Origin: Lachnospiraceae bacterium
GTDB taxonomy: Bacteria > Bacillota > Clostridia > Lachnospirales > Lachnospiraceae
Direction of reading: 5' to 3'
Assembly (NCBI GenBank): GCA_017520425.1
Contig: JAFXFO010000022.1
Span: 1-64,000, forward strand
DNA: 64,000 nucleotides
Both the position numbers and the translations under genes were made by a program. Shown here piece after piece: positions 36,397 through 45,206 of this stretch. The stretch's first letter is position 1. Each line of letters begins with the position of its first letter. Below the pieces are notes generated by a model, which saw only the letters and a program-made list of their open reading frames with translations, searched no databases and was not told the DNA's origin.

Positions 36397-37773
36397 CTAA
36401 TTTTCATCCATATTCATAATATGTCCCAGTTTCCGATAAATCACCAGGAACATAATCAACTGTACTACAAAGGTTACTGTCCAGGTCACCGGATAAGATA
36501 TATATAATACTTCTAAGGTTCTAAATTTAGCAAAAATCGTATAAATCCAAACCACACGAAATGCACAAACACCGGTTAATGAAACAATCATCGGTGCAAT
36601 GGCATATCCCATTCCTCGCAGAATTCCTACCATAACATCCATCATGCCACAAAGAAAATAGGTCGTACAAATAATTCTTAATCGGTTAACACCATACTGT
36701 ATTACTTCCGGATCTGTAGAGTATAGTCCCAATAATGGTTTACTGAATATCAGTATCACACCACTTAAAATTACACCAACCACGATTACCAGCAATTCAC
36801 AAATCAACGCAATTTTGGCAATACGCTTGAATTTTCTTGCACCATAATTTTGTCCGGAAAAGCTGACCGCTCCCTGATGAAGGGCATTCATGGCCGTAAA
36901 AACAAAGCCTTCAATGTTCTGACCTGCGGTATTCCCGGCCATGGCAATATCTCCAAAGGAATTTACGGAAGACTGAATCAGCACATTAGAAACAGAGAAC
37001 ATAGCACCTTGTAATCCTGCCGGTACACCGATTCGTATCATTTTGACAAGCTTATCCGGAACGATCCGAAGCTTCCTTAAATCCAGCTTTATACTACCGT
37101 CATTCAGCACGAGACAACGGATAACCAAACCCGCTGAAACCACCTGTGACAACACAGTCGCCAAAGCCACACCGGCTACGCCCATGTGAAATACAATTAC
37201 AAACAGTAGGTTGAGTATTACATTTAATACACCTGCCACCGTCAAATAGTATAAAGGTCTCTTTGTATCACCGACTGCACGTAAAATGGCACTACCGAAG
37301 TTAAACAGCATCATCACAGGCATACCGGCAAAATAAATTTTCATGTATATTACAGACTGATTAATAACATTGGACGGAGTATCCATAAGTGCCAATGCCG
37401 GACTCGCCAGACCAACACCTAAGACCACCAAAATCAGGCCGGACACCAAAGCGGTTGTTATGGCTGTATGGACCATATCATCCAGTTCTTTCTTTTGACC
37501 GGCACCGTAAAAGCGAGCCACCAACACATTGGCACCCACAGACAGTCCCATGAATACATTTACAAATAGATTAGTCAGGGAACTGGTCGGTCCCAGTGCA
37601 GCCAATGCCTCTTTACCAGCAAATCTGCCAACCACCACGATGTCCGCTGCATTAAAGGTCAGCTGCAACAAACCTGACAGCATCAGCGGAATAGAATAAA
37701 TCATTATTTTGCTTAATAAAGGACCATTGCACATGTCCATTTCGTATTTGTTTGATTTACTAATACTACTCAT
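36397..37773 (-). CDS. MATE family multidrug efflux transporter
   Basis: Twelve-helix membrane exporter of 458 residues, probably cation-coupled. GPLLSKIMIYSIPLMLSGLLQL opens the first helix in the usual MATE way, and VGRFAGKEALAALGPTSSL with GLSVGANVLVARFYGA follows. Its substrate cannot be read from sequence. The ATG at 37773 has AGGTG six bases upstream; the longer frame begins with GTG. It stands alone with its own promoter. Confidence 0.92.
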   Translation of the reverse strand: MSSISKSNKYEMDMCNGPLLSKIMIYSIPLMLSGLLQLTFNAADIVVVGRFAGKEALAALGPTSSLTNLFVNVFMGLSVGANVLVARFYGAGQKKELDDMVHTAITTALVSGLILVVLGVGLASPALALMDTPSNVINQSVIYMKIYFAGMPVMMLFNFGSAILRAVGDTKRPLYYLTVAGVLNVILNLLFVIVFHMGVAGVALATVLSQVVSAGLVIRCLVLNDGSIKLDLRKLRIVPDKLVKMIRIGVPAGLQGAMFSVSNVLIQSSVNSFGDIAMAGNTAGQNIEGFVFTAMNALHQGAVSFSGQNYGARKFKRIAKIALICELLVIVVGVILSGVILIFSKPLLGLYSTDPEVIQYGVNRLRIICTTYFLCGMMDVMVGILRGMGYAIAPMIVSLTGVCAFRVVWIYTIFAKFRTLEVLYISYPVTWTVTFVVQLIMFLVIYRKLGHIMNMDEN

Positions 37774-37808
37774 TCTTTTCACCTACTCTTCTCAACCTGA
37801 TAATCTTA

Positions 37809-37836
37809 ATTATACTACTATCCTAATCAAGTACAA
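37809..37836 (-). promoter_or_regulatory. promoter of MATE transporter gene
   Basis: A perfect TATAAT (37809-37814) has TTGTAC 16 bases upstream (37831-37836) on the minus strand. The -35 match is weak, the -10 perfect. Confidence 0.5.
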
Positions 37837-37850
37837 CCAGCAAAACGCAC

Positions 37851-37883
37851 AAAAAAAGCTCCCGGTATTGGCTTCCGAGAGCT
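37851..37883 (-). terminator. intrinsic terminator after leuD
   Basis: A nine-pair stem (arms 37875-37883 and 37857-37865, one G-U) is followed on the minus strand by TTTTTTT. It lies about 13 bases after the leuD stop and ends the leuCD transcript. Confidence 0.85.
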
Positions 37884-37895
37884 TTTATCACTATG

Positions 37896-38381
37896 TTACT
37901 TATTATTGATGTAGTTAATCAAACCTTCCGCAGCAATAATCTTCTGCATGAATTCAGGGAACGCCTGGCCTTTAAACTCTGTACCCTTGGTACGGTTATA
38001 AATCATACCGGTATTAAAGTCGATTTCTACATCATCTCCTGCATCAATGCCCTTGCTTGCTTCCGCGCATTCGATAATGGGCAAACCGATATTGATGGCA
38101 TTACGGTAAAAGATTCTTGCGAAGGTTTCTGCGATTACACAGCTGACACCAGCCGCCTTAATAGCGATTGGAGCATGTTCTCTGGAAGAACCGCAGCCAA
38201 AGTTCTTAGTAGCCACAATAATGTCGCCCTTCTTTACGTTCTTTACAAAATCCTTATCAATATCTTCCATACAATGAGTAGCCAGCTCTGCAGGATCTGA
38301 GCTATTCAGATATCTTGCAGGAATGATTACATCAGTATCTACATTGTCACCATATTTAAAAACTGTTCCTTTTGCTTGCAT
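37896..38381 (-). CDS. leuD: 3-isopropylmalate dehydratase small subunit
   Basis: Small subunit of isopropylmalate isomerase in leucine synthesis, 161 residues. The swivelling domain shows [17 protein letters not shown] and [18 protein letters not shown]. The open frame runs on to 38480, but those extra residues overlap leuC; the ATG at 38381 has GGAGG about eight bases upstream and matches the family start. It lies 13 bases after leuC. Confidence 0.97.
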   Translation of the reverse strand: MQAKGTVFKYGDNVDTDVIIPARYLNSSDPAELATHCMEDIDKDFVKNVKKGDIIVATKNFGCGSSREHAPIAIKAAGVSCVIAETFARIFYRNAINIGLPIIECAEASKGIDAGDDVEIDFNTGMIYNRTKGTEFKGQAFPEFMQKIIAAEGLINYINNK

Positions 38382-38394
38382 CTGTTTATCCTCC

Positions 38395-39663
38395 TTACAT
38401 TCCCAATTCATAGGGACTGGAAATCTTGCCGGTGATAGCACTTGCCGCAGCAACTGCAGGGCTTGCCAAGTAGATTTCACTGGTTACATGTCCCATACGT
38501 CCTACGAAGTTACGGTTTGTGGTGGAAACGCATCTTTCCTTCTCAGCCAAAATACCCATATAACCACCCAAGCAAGGTCCGCAGGTAGGGGTACTTACTA
38601 CGGCACCTGCTTCGATAAATATCTTAAGCAACCCCTCTTCCATAGCCTGCATATAAATCTTCTGGGTAGCAGGGATAATAATACATCTCATGCCCTTCTT
38701 TACATGCTGACCTTCCAGTACCTTTGCCGCGATTCTAAGGTCGTCAATTCGTCCGTTGGTACAAGAACCGATTACCACCTGATCGATTACTATATCTTCC
38801 TTAATATCGTCAATGGTATGTGTATTCTCAGGCAAGTGAGGGAACGCAATGGTAGGACGGAGAGTACTTAAATCAATGGTGTACTCCTCATCATAAACAG
38901 CATCTTCATCTGCTTCATAAATTGTGTACGGACGGTTGCTGTGTTCCTTCATGTATTCAATAGCCAAATCATCTACAGGGAAGATACCGTTCTTTCCACC
39001 TGCTTCAATAGCCATGTTCGCAATGGTAAATCTGTCATCCATAGAAAGGTTTTTGATTCCCTCTCCTACGAATTCCATAGACTTGTAAAGTGCACCATCC
39101 ACACCAATCATACCGATGATATGAAGGATTACATCTTTACCGCTTACCCATTTATCCATCTTACCTACGATGTTAAACTTAATAGCAGAAGGCACCTTAA
39201 ACCATGCCTTACCGGTAGCCATGCCGGCAGCCATATCTGTACTGCCCACGCCGGTAGAGAATGCACCAAGTGCACCATATGTACAGGTATGTGAGTCTGC
39301 ACCGATAATTACATCACCTGCAACGGTTAAACCTTTTTCAGGAAGTAATGCATGCTCAATACCCATTTCACCTACTTCAAAGTAGTTTGTAATATCATTC
39401 TTTCTTGCAAACTCTCTTACGCATTTGCAATGTTCTGCGGACTTAATATCCTTATTCGGTACAAAATGGTCCGGTACCAAAGCGATTTTGTCTTTATTAA
39501 AAACGCCTTCCACCTTCATCTTGTCCATTTCTTTTATTGCTACAGGGCTGGTAATATCATTACCTAATACCAAGCTCAAATTCGCCTCAATCAGCTGTCC
39601 TGCTTCTACTTTTTCAAGTCCTGCAGCGGCAGCCAGGATTTTCTGCGTCATTGTCATTCCCAT
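38395..39663 (-). CDS. leuC: 3-isopropylmalate dehydratase large subunit
   Basis: Aconitase-like 4Fe-4S subunit of isopropylmalate isomerase, 422 residues; this is the short archaeal/clostridial LeuC form. The three cluster cysteines are in SCTNGR ([12 protein letters not shown]) and CGPCLGG ([11 protein letters not shown]). DHFVPNKDI and [15 protein letters not shown] are also visible. AAGGAGG precedes the ATG by seven bases. It is divergent from the lysR gene, sharing a 152-base control region. Confidence 0.97.
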   Translation of the reverse strand: MGMTMTQKILAAAAGLEKVEAGQLIEANLSLVLGNDITSPVAIKEMDKMKVEGVFNKDKIALVPDHFVPNKDIKSAEHCKCVREFARKNDITNYFEVGEMGIEHALLPEKGLTVAGDVIIGADSHTCTYGALGAFSTGVGSTDMAAGMATGKAWFKVPSAIKFNIVGKMDKWVSGKDVILHIIGMIGVDGALYKSMEFVGEGIKNLSMDDRFTIANMAIEAGGKNGIFPVDDLAIEYMKEHSNRPYTIYEADEDAVYDEEYTIDLSTLRPTIAFPHLPENTHTIDDIKEDIVIDQVVIGSCTNGRIDDLRIAAKVLEGQHVKKGMRCIIIPATQKIYMQAMEEGLLKIFIEAGAVVSTPTCGPCLGGYMGILAEKERCVSTTNRNFVGRMGHVTSEIYLASPAVAAASAITGKISSPYELGM

Positions 39664-39697
39664 GTTTTTTCCTCCTTGTAATTTTCTAACTGAATGT

Positions 39698-39726
39698 ATA
39701 ATAACATAGATTTAGTTATAATTCAA
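39698..39726 (-). promoter_or_regulatory. promoter of leuCD
   Basis: TTGAAT (39721-39726) and TATTAT (39698-39703) are 17 bases apart on the minus strand. A 9-mer TTATAATTC (39716-39724) overlapping the -35 box recurs as a direct repeat at 39767-39775. Confidence 0.7.
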
Positions 39727-39743
39727 ATACATAATATTCATAG

Positions 39744-39773
39744 TTGCTATAACTTATGTTTATGGTTTATAAT
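39744..39773 (+). promoter_or_regulatory. promoter of lysR gene
   Basis: TTGCTA (39744-39749) and TATAAT (39768-39773) are 18 bases apart on the plus strand. One half of the putative LysR box (39749-39757) falls inside its spacer. Confidence 0.6.
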
Positions 39774-39788
39774 TCTAATATAAGTTAT
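39749..39788. promoter_or_regulatory. putative LysR-binding inverted repeat
   Basis: ATAACTTAT (39749-39757) and its exact complement ATAAGTTAT (39780-39788) flank the lysR -10 box, 31 bases apart start to start. The same 9-mer occurs at 42400-42408 upstream of ilvC. AT-rich inverted repeats near a divergent LysR gene fit autoregulation. Binding is inferred, not shown. Confidence 0.5.
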
Positions 39789-39815
39789 TAACTACAAGTT
39801 GGGAGGTAAGTATTT

Positions 39816-40766
39816 GTGAATAATTCTCTTAATCTTTATTATATTTTTTATGTAGTAGCCCAATGTGGCAATATATCTGCTGCTGCAAAAAAACTGTATA
39901 TCAGCCAGCCTGCCGTCAGCAAATCTATTTCCAAGCTGGAGGAAAATTTTCCCACTCCTCTTTTACAACGTACCTCTAAGGGTGTAATACTAACTGAAAG
40001 TGGTCATATCCTATATCAGCAATTAGAAACTGCTTTTCAGGCCATAAAACAGGGCGAGGAACAAATTCAGCATAACAATGAATTAGGTGTAGGTACCATT
40101 TCCATTGGCGTTAGTACCACACTTTGTAAGTATGTACTTCTGCCCTATTTAAAGAGCTTTATTGCAGCCAACCCTAACATAAAGGTAAACATCTCCTGTC
40201 AGTCCACCTATGAAACTCTGACCGCTTTAGAAAACGGTAGTTTGGATATCGGACTGGTAGGTGAATCCGAACGACTGGGTAATCTTACATTCCAGCCCAT
40301 TCAGACCATTCATGACACCCTGGTTACCAGTCCTGAATATCTCGAGAAATTGACCGATATTGCGGCAAAAGCCTTTAATAAGACAGACTTAACCTCCCTT
40401 ACAGAGACCGAGCTAATGTCCGCTGCAACCTTTTTAATGCTGAACAAAAACAATGTTACCAGACAGCATGTGGATCGGTATTTGGCCTCTAAGGGACTTA
40501 ACTTAGATAACCAGATTGTGGTGACTACCATGGATTTATTGATTGATTTCGCCAAGCTTGGACTTGGCATCGCTTGTGTTATAAAGGAATTTGTCACTGA
40601 AGAATTTAACAAGGGGGAATTATTAGAATTTGTCACTGAAGAAGCCATTCCTGAGAGAAGGATTGGATTCGCATATACAAACAGGGGCCTGGCAAATCCT
40701 GCTTTACAAAAATTTTTACAGGGGTGTAGAATCTACATCCCCCAAAAACATTTACAAACAAAGTAA
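39816..40766 (+). CDS. LysR family transcriptional regulator
   Basis: Transcription factor of 316 residues. The N-terminal winged helix-turn-helix (about 3-62) shows NISAAAKKLYISQPAVSKSISKLEE (split here as AAAKKLYISQPAVSKSI). The effector-binding domain spans about 90-300. GTG is the start, nine bases after GGGAGG. The divergent leuCD operon suggests control of branched-chain amino acid synthesis, perhaps with an intermediate such as isopropylmalate or ketoisovalerate as effector; this is inference. Its 3' end overlaps the next gene on the other strand. Confidence 0.9.
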   Translation: MNNSLNLYYIFYVVAQCGNISAAAKKLYISQPAVSKSISKLEENFPTPLLQRTSKGVILTESGHILYQQLETAFQAIKQGEEQIQHNNELGVGTISIGVSTTLCKYVLLPYLKSFIAANPNIKVNISCQSTYETLTALENGSLDIGLVGESERLGNLTFQPIQTIHDTLVTSPEYLEKLTDIAAKAFNKTDLTSLTETELMSAATFLMLNKNNVTRQHVDRYLASKGLNLDNQIVVTTMDLLIDFAKLGLGIACVIKEFVTEEFNKGELLEFVTEEAIPERRIGFAYTNRGLANPALQKFLQGCRIYIPQKHLQTK

Positions 40767-41279
40767 GGTATCCAAAACAATACTCCCCACTATCAGAATG
40801 CTCATAAATACTCTGCTTCTTCCATCCATATTTTTCAAAAAATGGCACACTATCGGGTCAATCGCCTTAATCAAAAGCACCGTTAACACACCAAACAAAA
40901 TACTGCTCCCAAGGGCAATTCTCCCCTGAAAATTGTATGACCAGTGCCGATAGGTCCATAATTCCATTTGAAAAAAATATTCCAATATGTAAGAAGCTCC
41001 AAGTTCAATCAATGTAGTCACAAGGGTACCTGTTACAAATATAGTCAATACGTTTTTAATTCTACCAAACAGTCCTAATAGCACAACTGCTCCAAATCCA
41101 TAAACAGGGCATAATGGTAGTTGCAAAAATCCTCTTTCTGCAAACTCCCCCCATCGAATTGATGTAAAGATAGTCTCATATAACCAGCCACAAAAACTGC
41201 TAACCAGAAATATAAACACTAAGTGACACCATCTAAATTCCCACGTTTTAACAAACGCATTTCTTTCCTTGTTTAGCAT
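40752..41279 (-). CDS. CmpB-type putative ABC transporter permease
   Basis: Integral membrane protein of 175 residues with about five hydrophobic segments. SSFCGWLYETIF and LPLCPVYGFGAVVLL are signature stretches of the family named putative ABC transporter permease (CmpB). No ATPase partner is nearby, and the transport label rests on little. The ATG at 41279 has GAGGAC six bases upstream; the longer frame starts with TTG. Its stop overlaps the converging lysR gene by 15 bases. Confidence 0.8.
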   Translation of the reverse strand: MLNKERNAFVKTWEFRWCHLVFIFLVSSFCGWLYETIFTSIRWGEFAERGFLQLPLCPVYGFGAVVLLGLFGRIKNVLTIFVTGTLVTTLIELGASYILEYFFQMELWTYRHWSYNFQGRIALGSSILFGVLTVLLIKAIDPIVCHFLKNMDGRSRVFMSILIVGSIVLDTLLCL

Positions 41280-41303
41280 AGAATGTCCTCTTATCAATTA
41301 TTT

Positions 41304-41334
41304 CAAAAAGGAGCAGATATTACATCTGCTCCTT
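41304..41334 (-). terminator. intrinsic terminator after ilvC
   Basis: An eleven-pair stem (arms 41324-41334 and 41308-41318, loop of five) is followed by TTTGAAAT on the minus strand. It lies 13 bases after the ilvC stop and ends the ilv transcript. Confidence 0.85.
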
Positions 41335-41347
41335 CCAATCATAAAAA

Positions 41348-42397
<1,050 letters not shown>

Positions 42398-42399
42398 TT

Positions 42400-42408
42400 A
42401 TAACTTAT
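42400..42408. promoter_or_regulatory. ATAACTTAT motif upstream of ilvC
   Basis: The same 9-mer forms both arms of the inverted repeat in the leuC-lysR spacer. Here it is a single copy in a strongly AT-rich gap between the small-subunit gene and ilvC. It may be a half-site for the LysR regulator. Confidence 0.35.
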
Positions 42409-42427
42409 AGGATTTCCCTAAAATTAA

Positions 42428-42931
42428 CTAATCTTCAATGTGGACAACCTTTTCGCTGCCTCGACACAATCCGGCGATACCGGTTCTTGCCAGTTCAAGA
42501 ATTTCATATCCCTCCAGCAGATTCAGAAATGCTTCGATTTTAGCCTGATTACCGGTAAGCTCAATAATCAAACTGTCCTTAGCCACATCGATAACCTTAG
42601 CACGGAAAATATCAACCACTGAAATGACACCCTGTCTCATTTCCGGTGTAGCCTTTACCTTAATCAGTGCCAATTCTCTGTAAACAGACTCATCCGGTTT
42701 TAATTCCTGAATATCTCTTACATCCACCAACTTACCAAGCTGTTTTTCAATCTGCTCCAATACCACATCATCTCCGACAGCAACAATTGTGATACGAGTC
42801 ACTTTGTAATCAGCAGTCACACCGGCGGTAATACTTTCAATACTATATCCTCGTCTGGAGAACAATCCTGAAATACGACTTAACACACCGGGATTGTTAT
42901 CAACCAATAACTGAAATACTTTTTTCTGCAT
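42428..42931 (-). CDS. ilvN: acetolactate synthase small subunit (copy 1)
   Basis: ACT-domain regulatory subunit of acetolactate synthase, 167 residues. NPGVLSRISGLFSRRGYSIESITAG is the classical start (quoted in part as VLSRISGLFSRRGYSIES). The second domain ends ELARTGIAGLCRG. It gives activity and feedback sensitivity to IlvB. Its own strong promoter lies just upstream, so it can be made with ilvC apart from ilvB. The second ACT subunit gene is 79 bases upstream. Confidence 0.95.
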   Translation of the reverse strand: MQKKVFQLLVDNNPGVLSRISGLFSRRGYSIESITAGVTADYKVTRITIVAVGDDVVLEQIEKQLGKLVDVRDIQELKPDESVYRELALIKVKATPEMRQGVISVVDIFRAKVIDVAKDSLIIELTGNQAKIEAFLNLLEGYEILELARTGIAGLCRGSEKVVHIED

Positions 42932-42976
42932 AGTAATTTCCTTCTATTATAATTTTAATTAGTCTCGAACATATCC

Positions 42977-43005
42977 ATTTTAGTACATTAAAGCACTACT
43001 GTCAA
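42977..43005 (-). promoter_or_regulatory. internal promoter of ilvN-ilvC
   Basis: TTGACA (43000-43005) and TAAAAT (42977-42982) are exactly 17 bases apart on the minus strand, immediately after the stop of the second small-subunit gene. It is among the best promoter matches in the window. Confidence 0.75.
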
Positions 43006-43010
43006 CCTTC

Positions 43011-43502
43011 TTATTCATCATTCTCCATACATTTTGCAAGTGCAACGGTTCCGGTACGTGCCACTTCTACAATACTGATGGATTGAAGCATGTTTATCAT
43101 AAGCTTAATACGGTCGGGTACATCACAAATCTGAATAATCATAAAATGCTTTGACATATCAACTATCTGTGCATTCATGACCTCACAGATTTCCATGATA
43201 TCACGACGATTATTCTTATTGTACTTAACCTTAATCAGCATAAGTTCACGGCTGATACTCTGTGCTTCCTTAAAGGTTTTTACCTTAATTACATCAATTT
43301 TTTTATTTAATTGTTTCTCAATCTGCTCGATGGTTCTTTCGTCACCACTGCTGACAATAGTCATACAGGACACATTGGGATCATCGGTTTCACCAACCAC
43401 CAAACTATCAATATTAAAACATCTTCTTGCAAAAAGACCTACCACCTTACCAAGTACGCCGGCACGGTTCTCTACCAGTACGGAATATATTCTTTTCTTC
43501 AT
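43011..43502 (-). CDS. acetolactate synthase small-subunit paralog (copy 2)
   Basis: A second ACT-domain subunit of 163 residues. RAGVLGKVVGLFARRCFNIDSL parallels copy 1 (quoted in part as VLGKVVGLFARRCFNID), but the C-terminal domain differs: NKNNRRDIMEICEVMNAQIVDMS and an end in TVALAKCMENDE. It lies 11 bases after ilvB and is clearly in that transcript. Two small subunits beside one large subunit could give two regulated forms or a heteromeric regulator; this is inference. Confidence 0.88.
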   Translation of the reverse strand: MKKRIYSVLVENRAGVLGKVVGLFARRCFNIDSLVVGETDDPNVSCMTIVSSGDERTIEQIEKQLNKKIDVIKVKTFKEAQSISRELMLIKVKYNKNNRRDIMEICEVMNAQIVDMSKHFMIIQICDVPDRIKLMINMLQSISIVEVARTGTVALAKCMENDE

Positions 43503-43513
43503 ATCGTCATCCT

Positions 43514-45127
43514 CTACACCAAATCCATAGGATCAATCAGGCATTCCAAAAGTACTCTTTCATCATTCTTTAAGAATTCATCAATCACTTCTTCAGCCTT
43601 TTCCATATTTTCCAGACGTAAATACTTCATATCGTAAGCTGCAGCAATATTCTCCAGCTTCGGGCTTCCGCTTAAATCTACTACGGAATAGCTATCTTTA
43701 TATGTAAAATGCTGATACTGCCGTACCATTCCCAGATAATTATTCTTCAAAACAATAAGCTTCACCGGCACATCAAACTGCTTCATGGTAGCCAATTCCA
43801 TCATAGACATCTGAAAGGAACCGTCACCACATACAGCAACCACCTGACGATTTGGATCTGCAATCTTTGCACCAAGTGCAGCCGGGATGGAATAACCCAT
43901 GGTACCCATACCGCCGGAGGTAAAGAAACGTCCGTCTTTTACAATATGGTAACCGCAGGACCAAATCTGGTTCTGTCCCACGTCCGCCACATATACAGCT
44001 CTGTCATGCATCTTTTCGGATAACATGGTAATAAATCCTGCCGGATCCACATAATCCGGATTAGGATTACGCTTCTTTTCCATGGTATCACGGTACTCAT
44101 TTAAGGTCTCTAACCATGCTTCATGCTCACATTCCATTTCCATGGTAAGCAAATCGTTGAAAATATGCTTCGCATCACCTACCAGAGGAATAGTCGGGCA
44201 TGCATTTTTACCGATTTCTACCGGATCCACATCAATATGTACCAAAATCTTATTCTGGGTAATCAAATCCGGCTGGCTAATGGCACGGTCAGCCACTCTT
44301 GCACCAACCATGATAAGCAAATCAGACTCATTCATGGCACGATTAGCATAGGGCTTACCGTTATTTCCCACCATACCAAAATACATGGGATGCTTGGTAG
44401 GCATGGCACCAATACCCATCATAGTACTGACTACCGGCACCTTGTACTTTTCACTGAATGCACGAAGTTCATTTTTTGCTCCACTAAGAAGCACACCACC
44501 ACCTACACAGATAATAGGTCTGTCAGCCTTGTCCAGCTCTCTTAAAACCTTTTTTAACTGTGCCATATTCCCCTTTAATGTGGGCTTATAGGTACGCATA
44601 CTGATTTCTTCCAGATAACTGAATTTATTTACAGGTGCATTCTGAATATCAATGGGCACATCAATTAATACAGGTCCTTTTCTTCCTGTATTTGCCAGAT
44701 AAAATGCCTCCTTGAATATACGTGGAATATCATTTGCGTTTTTCACCAGATAACTGTATTTTACAAATGATTCTACCGCACCGGTAATGTCAGCTTCCTG
44801 AAACACATCACTTCCAAGCAAAGCACTATCTACCTGTCCGGTGATTACAATCATAGGGATACTGTCTGCATACGCAGTGGCAATACCGGTAATCACATTG
44901 GTTGCACCGGGGCCGCTGGTTACCGCACATACACCGGGTCTTCCGGTCATTCTGGCCATACCGCTTGCCGCATGTGCCGCATTCTGTTCCGTACGAATCA
45001 GAATGGTCTTTATATCAGAATCTAAAATACTATTGTAAAAGGGGCAAATAGCTACACCGGGATATCCGAATACATATTCTACGCCTTCTGCTTCTAAACA
45101 TTTAATTATTGCGTCAGCACCTATCAT
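43514..45127 (-). CDS. ilvB: acetolactate synthase large subunit
   Basis: Thiamine-diphosphate- and FAD-dependent catalytic subunit, 537 residues, condensing pyruvate with pyruvate or ketobutyrate. The N-terminal catalytic Glu is in RTEQNAAHAASGMAR, GPGATNVITGIA follows, and the ThDP motif is GDGSFQMSMMELATMKQ...NN (GDGSFQM onward). The ATG at 45127 has AGGAGGT six bases upstream; the longer frame to 45151 adds eight residues without support. It heads the ilv cluster. Confidence 0.96.
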   Translation of the reverse strand: MIGADAIIKCLEAEGVEYVFGYPGVAICPFYNSILDSDIKTILIRTEQNAAHAASGMARMTGRPGVCAVTSGPGATNVITGIATAYADSIPMIVITGQVDSALLGSDVFQEADITGAVESFVKYSYLVKNANDIPRIFKEAFYLANTGRKGPVLIDVPIDIQNAPVNKFSYLEEISMRTYKPTLKGNMAQLKKVLRELDKADRPIICVGGGVLLSGAKNELRAFSEKYKVPVVSTMMGIGAMPTKHPMYFGMVGNNGKPYANRAMNESDLLIMVGARVADRAISQPDLITQNKILVHIDVDPVEIGKNACPTIPLVGDAKHIFNDLLTMEMECEHEAWLETLNEYRDTMEKKRNPNPDYVDPAGFITMLSEKMHDRAVYVADVGQNQIWSCGYHIVKDGRFFTSGGMGTMGYSIPAALGAKIADPNRQVVAVCGDGSFQMSMMELATMKQFDVPVKLIVLKNNYLGMVRQYQHFTYKDSYSVVDLSGSPKLENIAAAYDMKYLRLENMEKAEEVIDEFLKNDERVLLECLIDPMDLV

Positions 45128-45164
45128 ATGGTGACCTCCTATGTGAATCAATATTAACTAAAAC

Positions 45165-45193
45165 ATTTTATCATTCAAACGTGTTTTAATCAA
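45165..45193 (-). promoter_or_regulatory. promoter of ilvB
   Basis: TTGATT (45188-45193) and TAAAAT (45165-45170) are 17 bases apart on the minus strand, 38 bases or more ahead of ilvB. The leader is short (under 40 bases), leaving no room for a T-box or attenuator. Confidence 0.65.
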
Positions 45194-45206
45194 CTGTTTT
45201 TAACAA

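Noticed and set aside
38382-38480. Longer N-terminus for leuD
   Set aside because: It would overlap leuC by 86 bases and adds residues absent from the family; the ATG at 38381 has a proper GGAGG.
45128-45206. T-box or attenuator ahead of ilvB
   Set aside because: The promoter leaves fewer than 40 bases of leader, too little for either.
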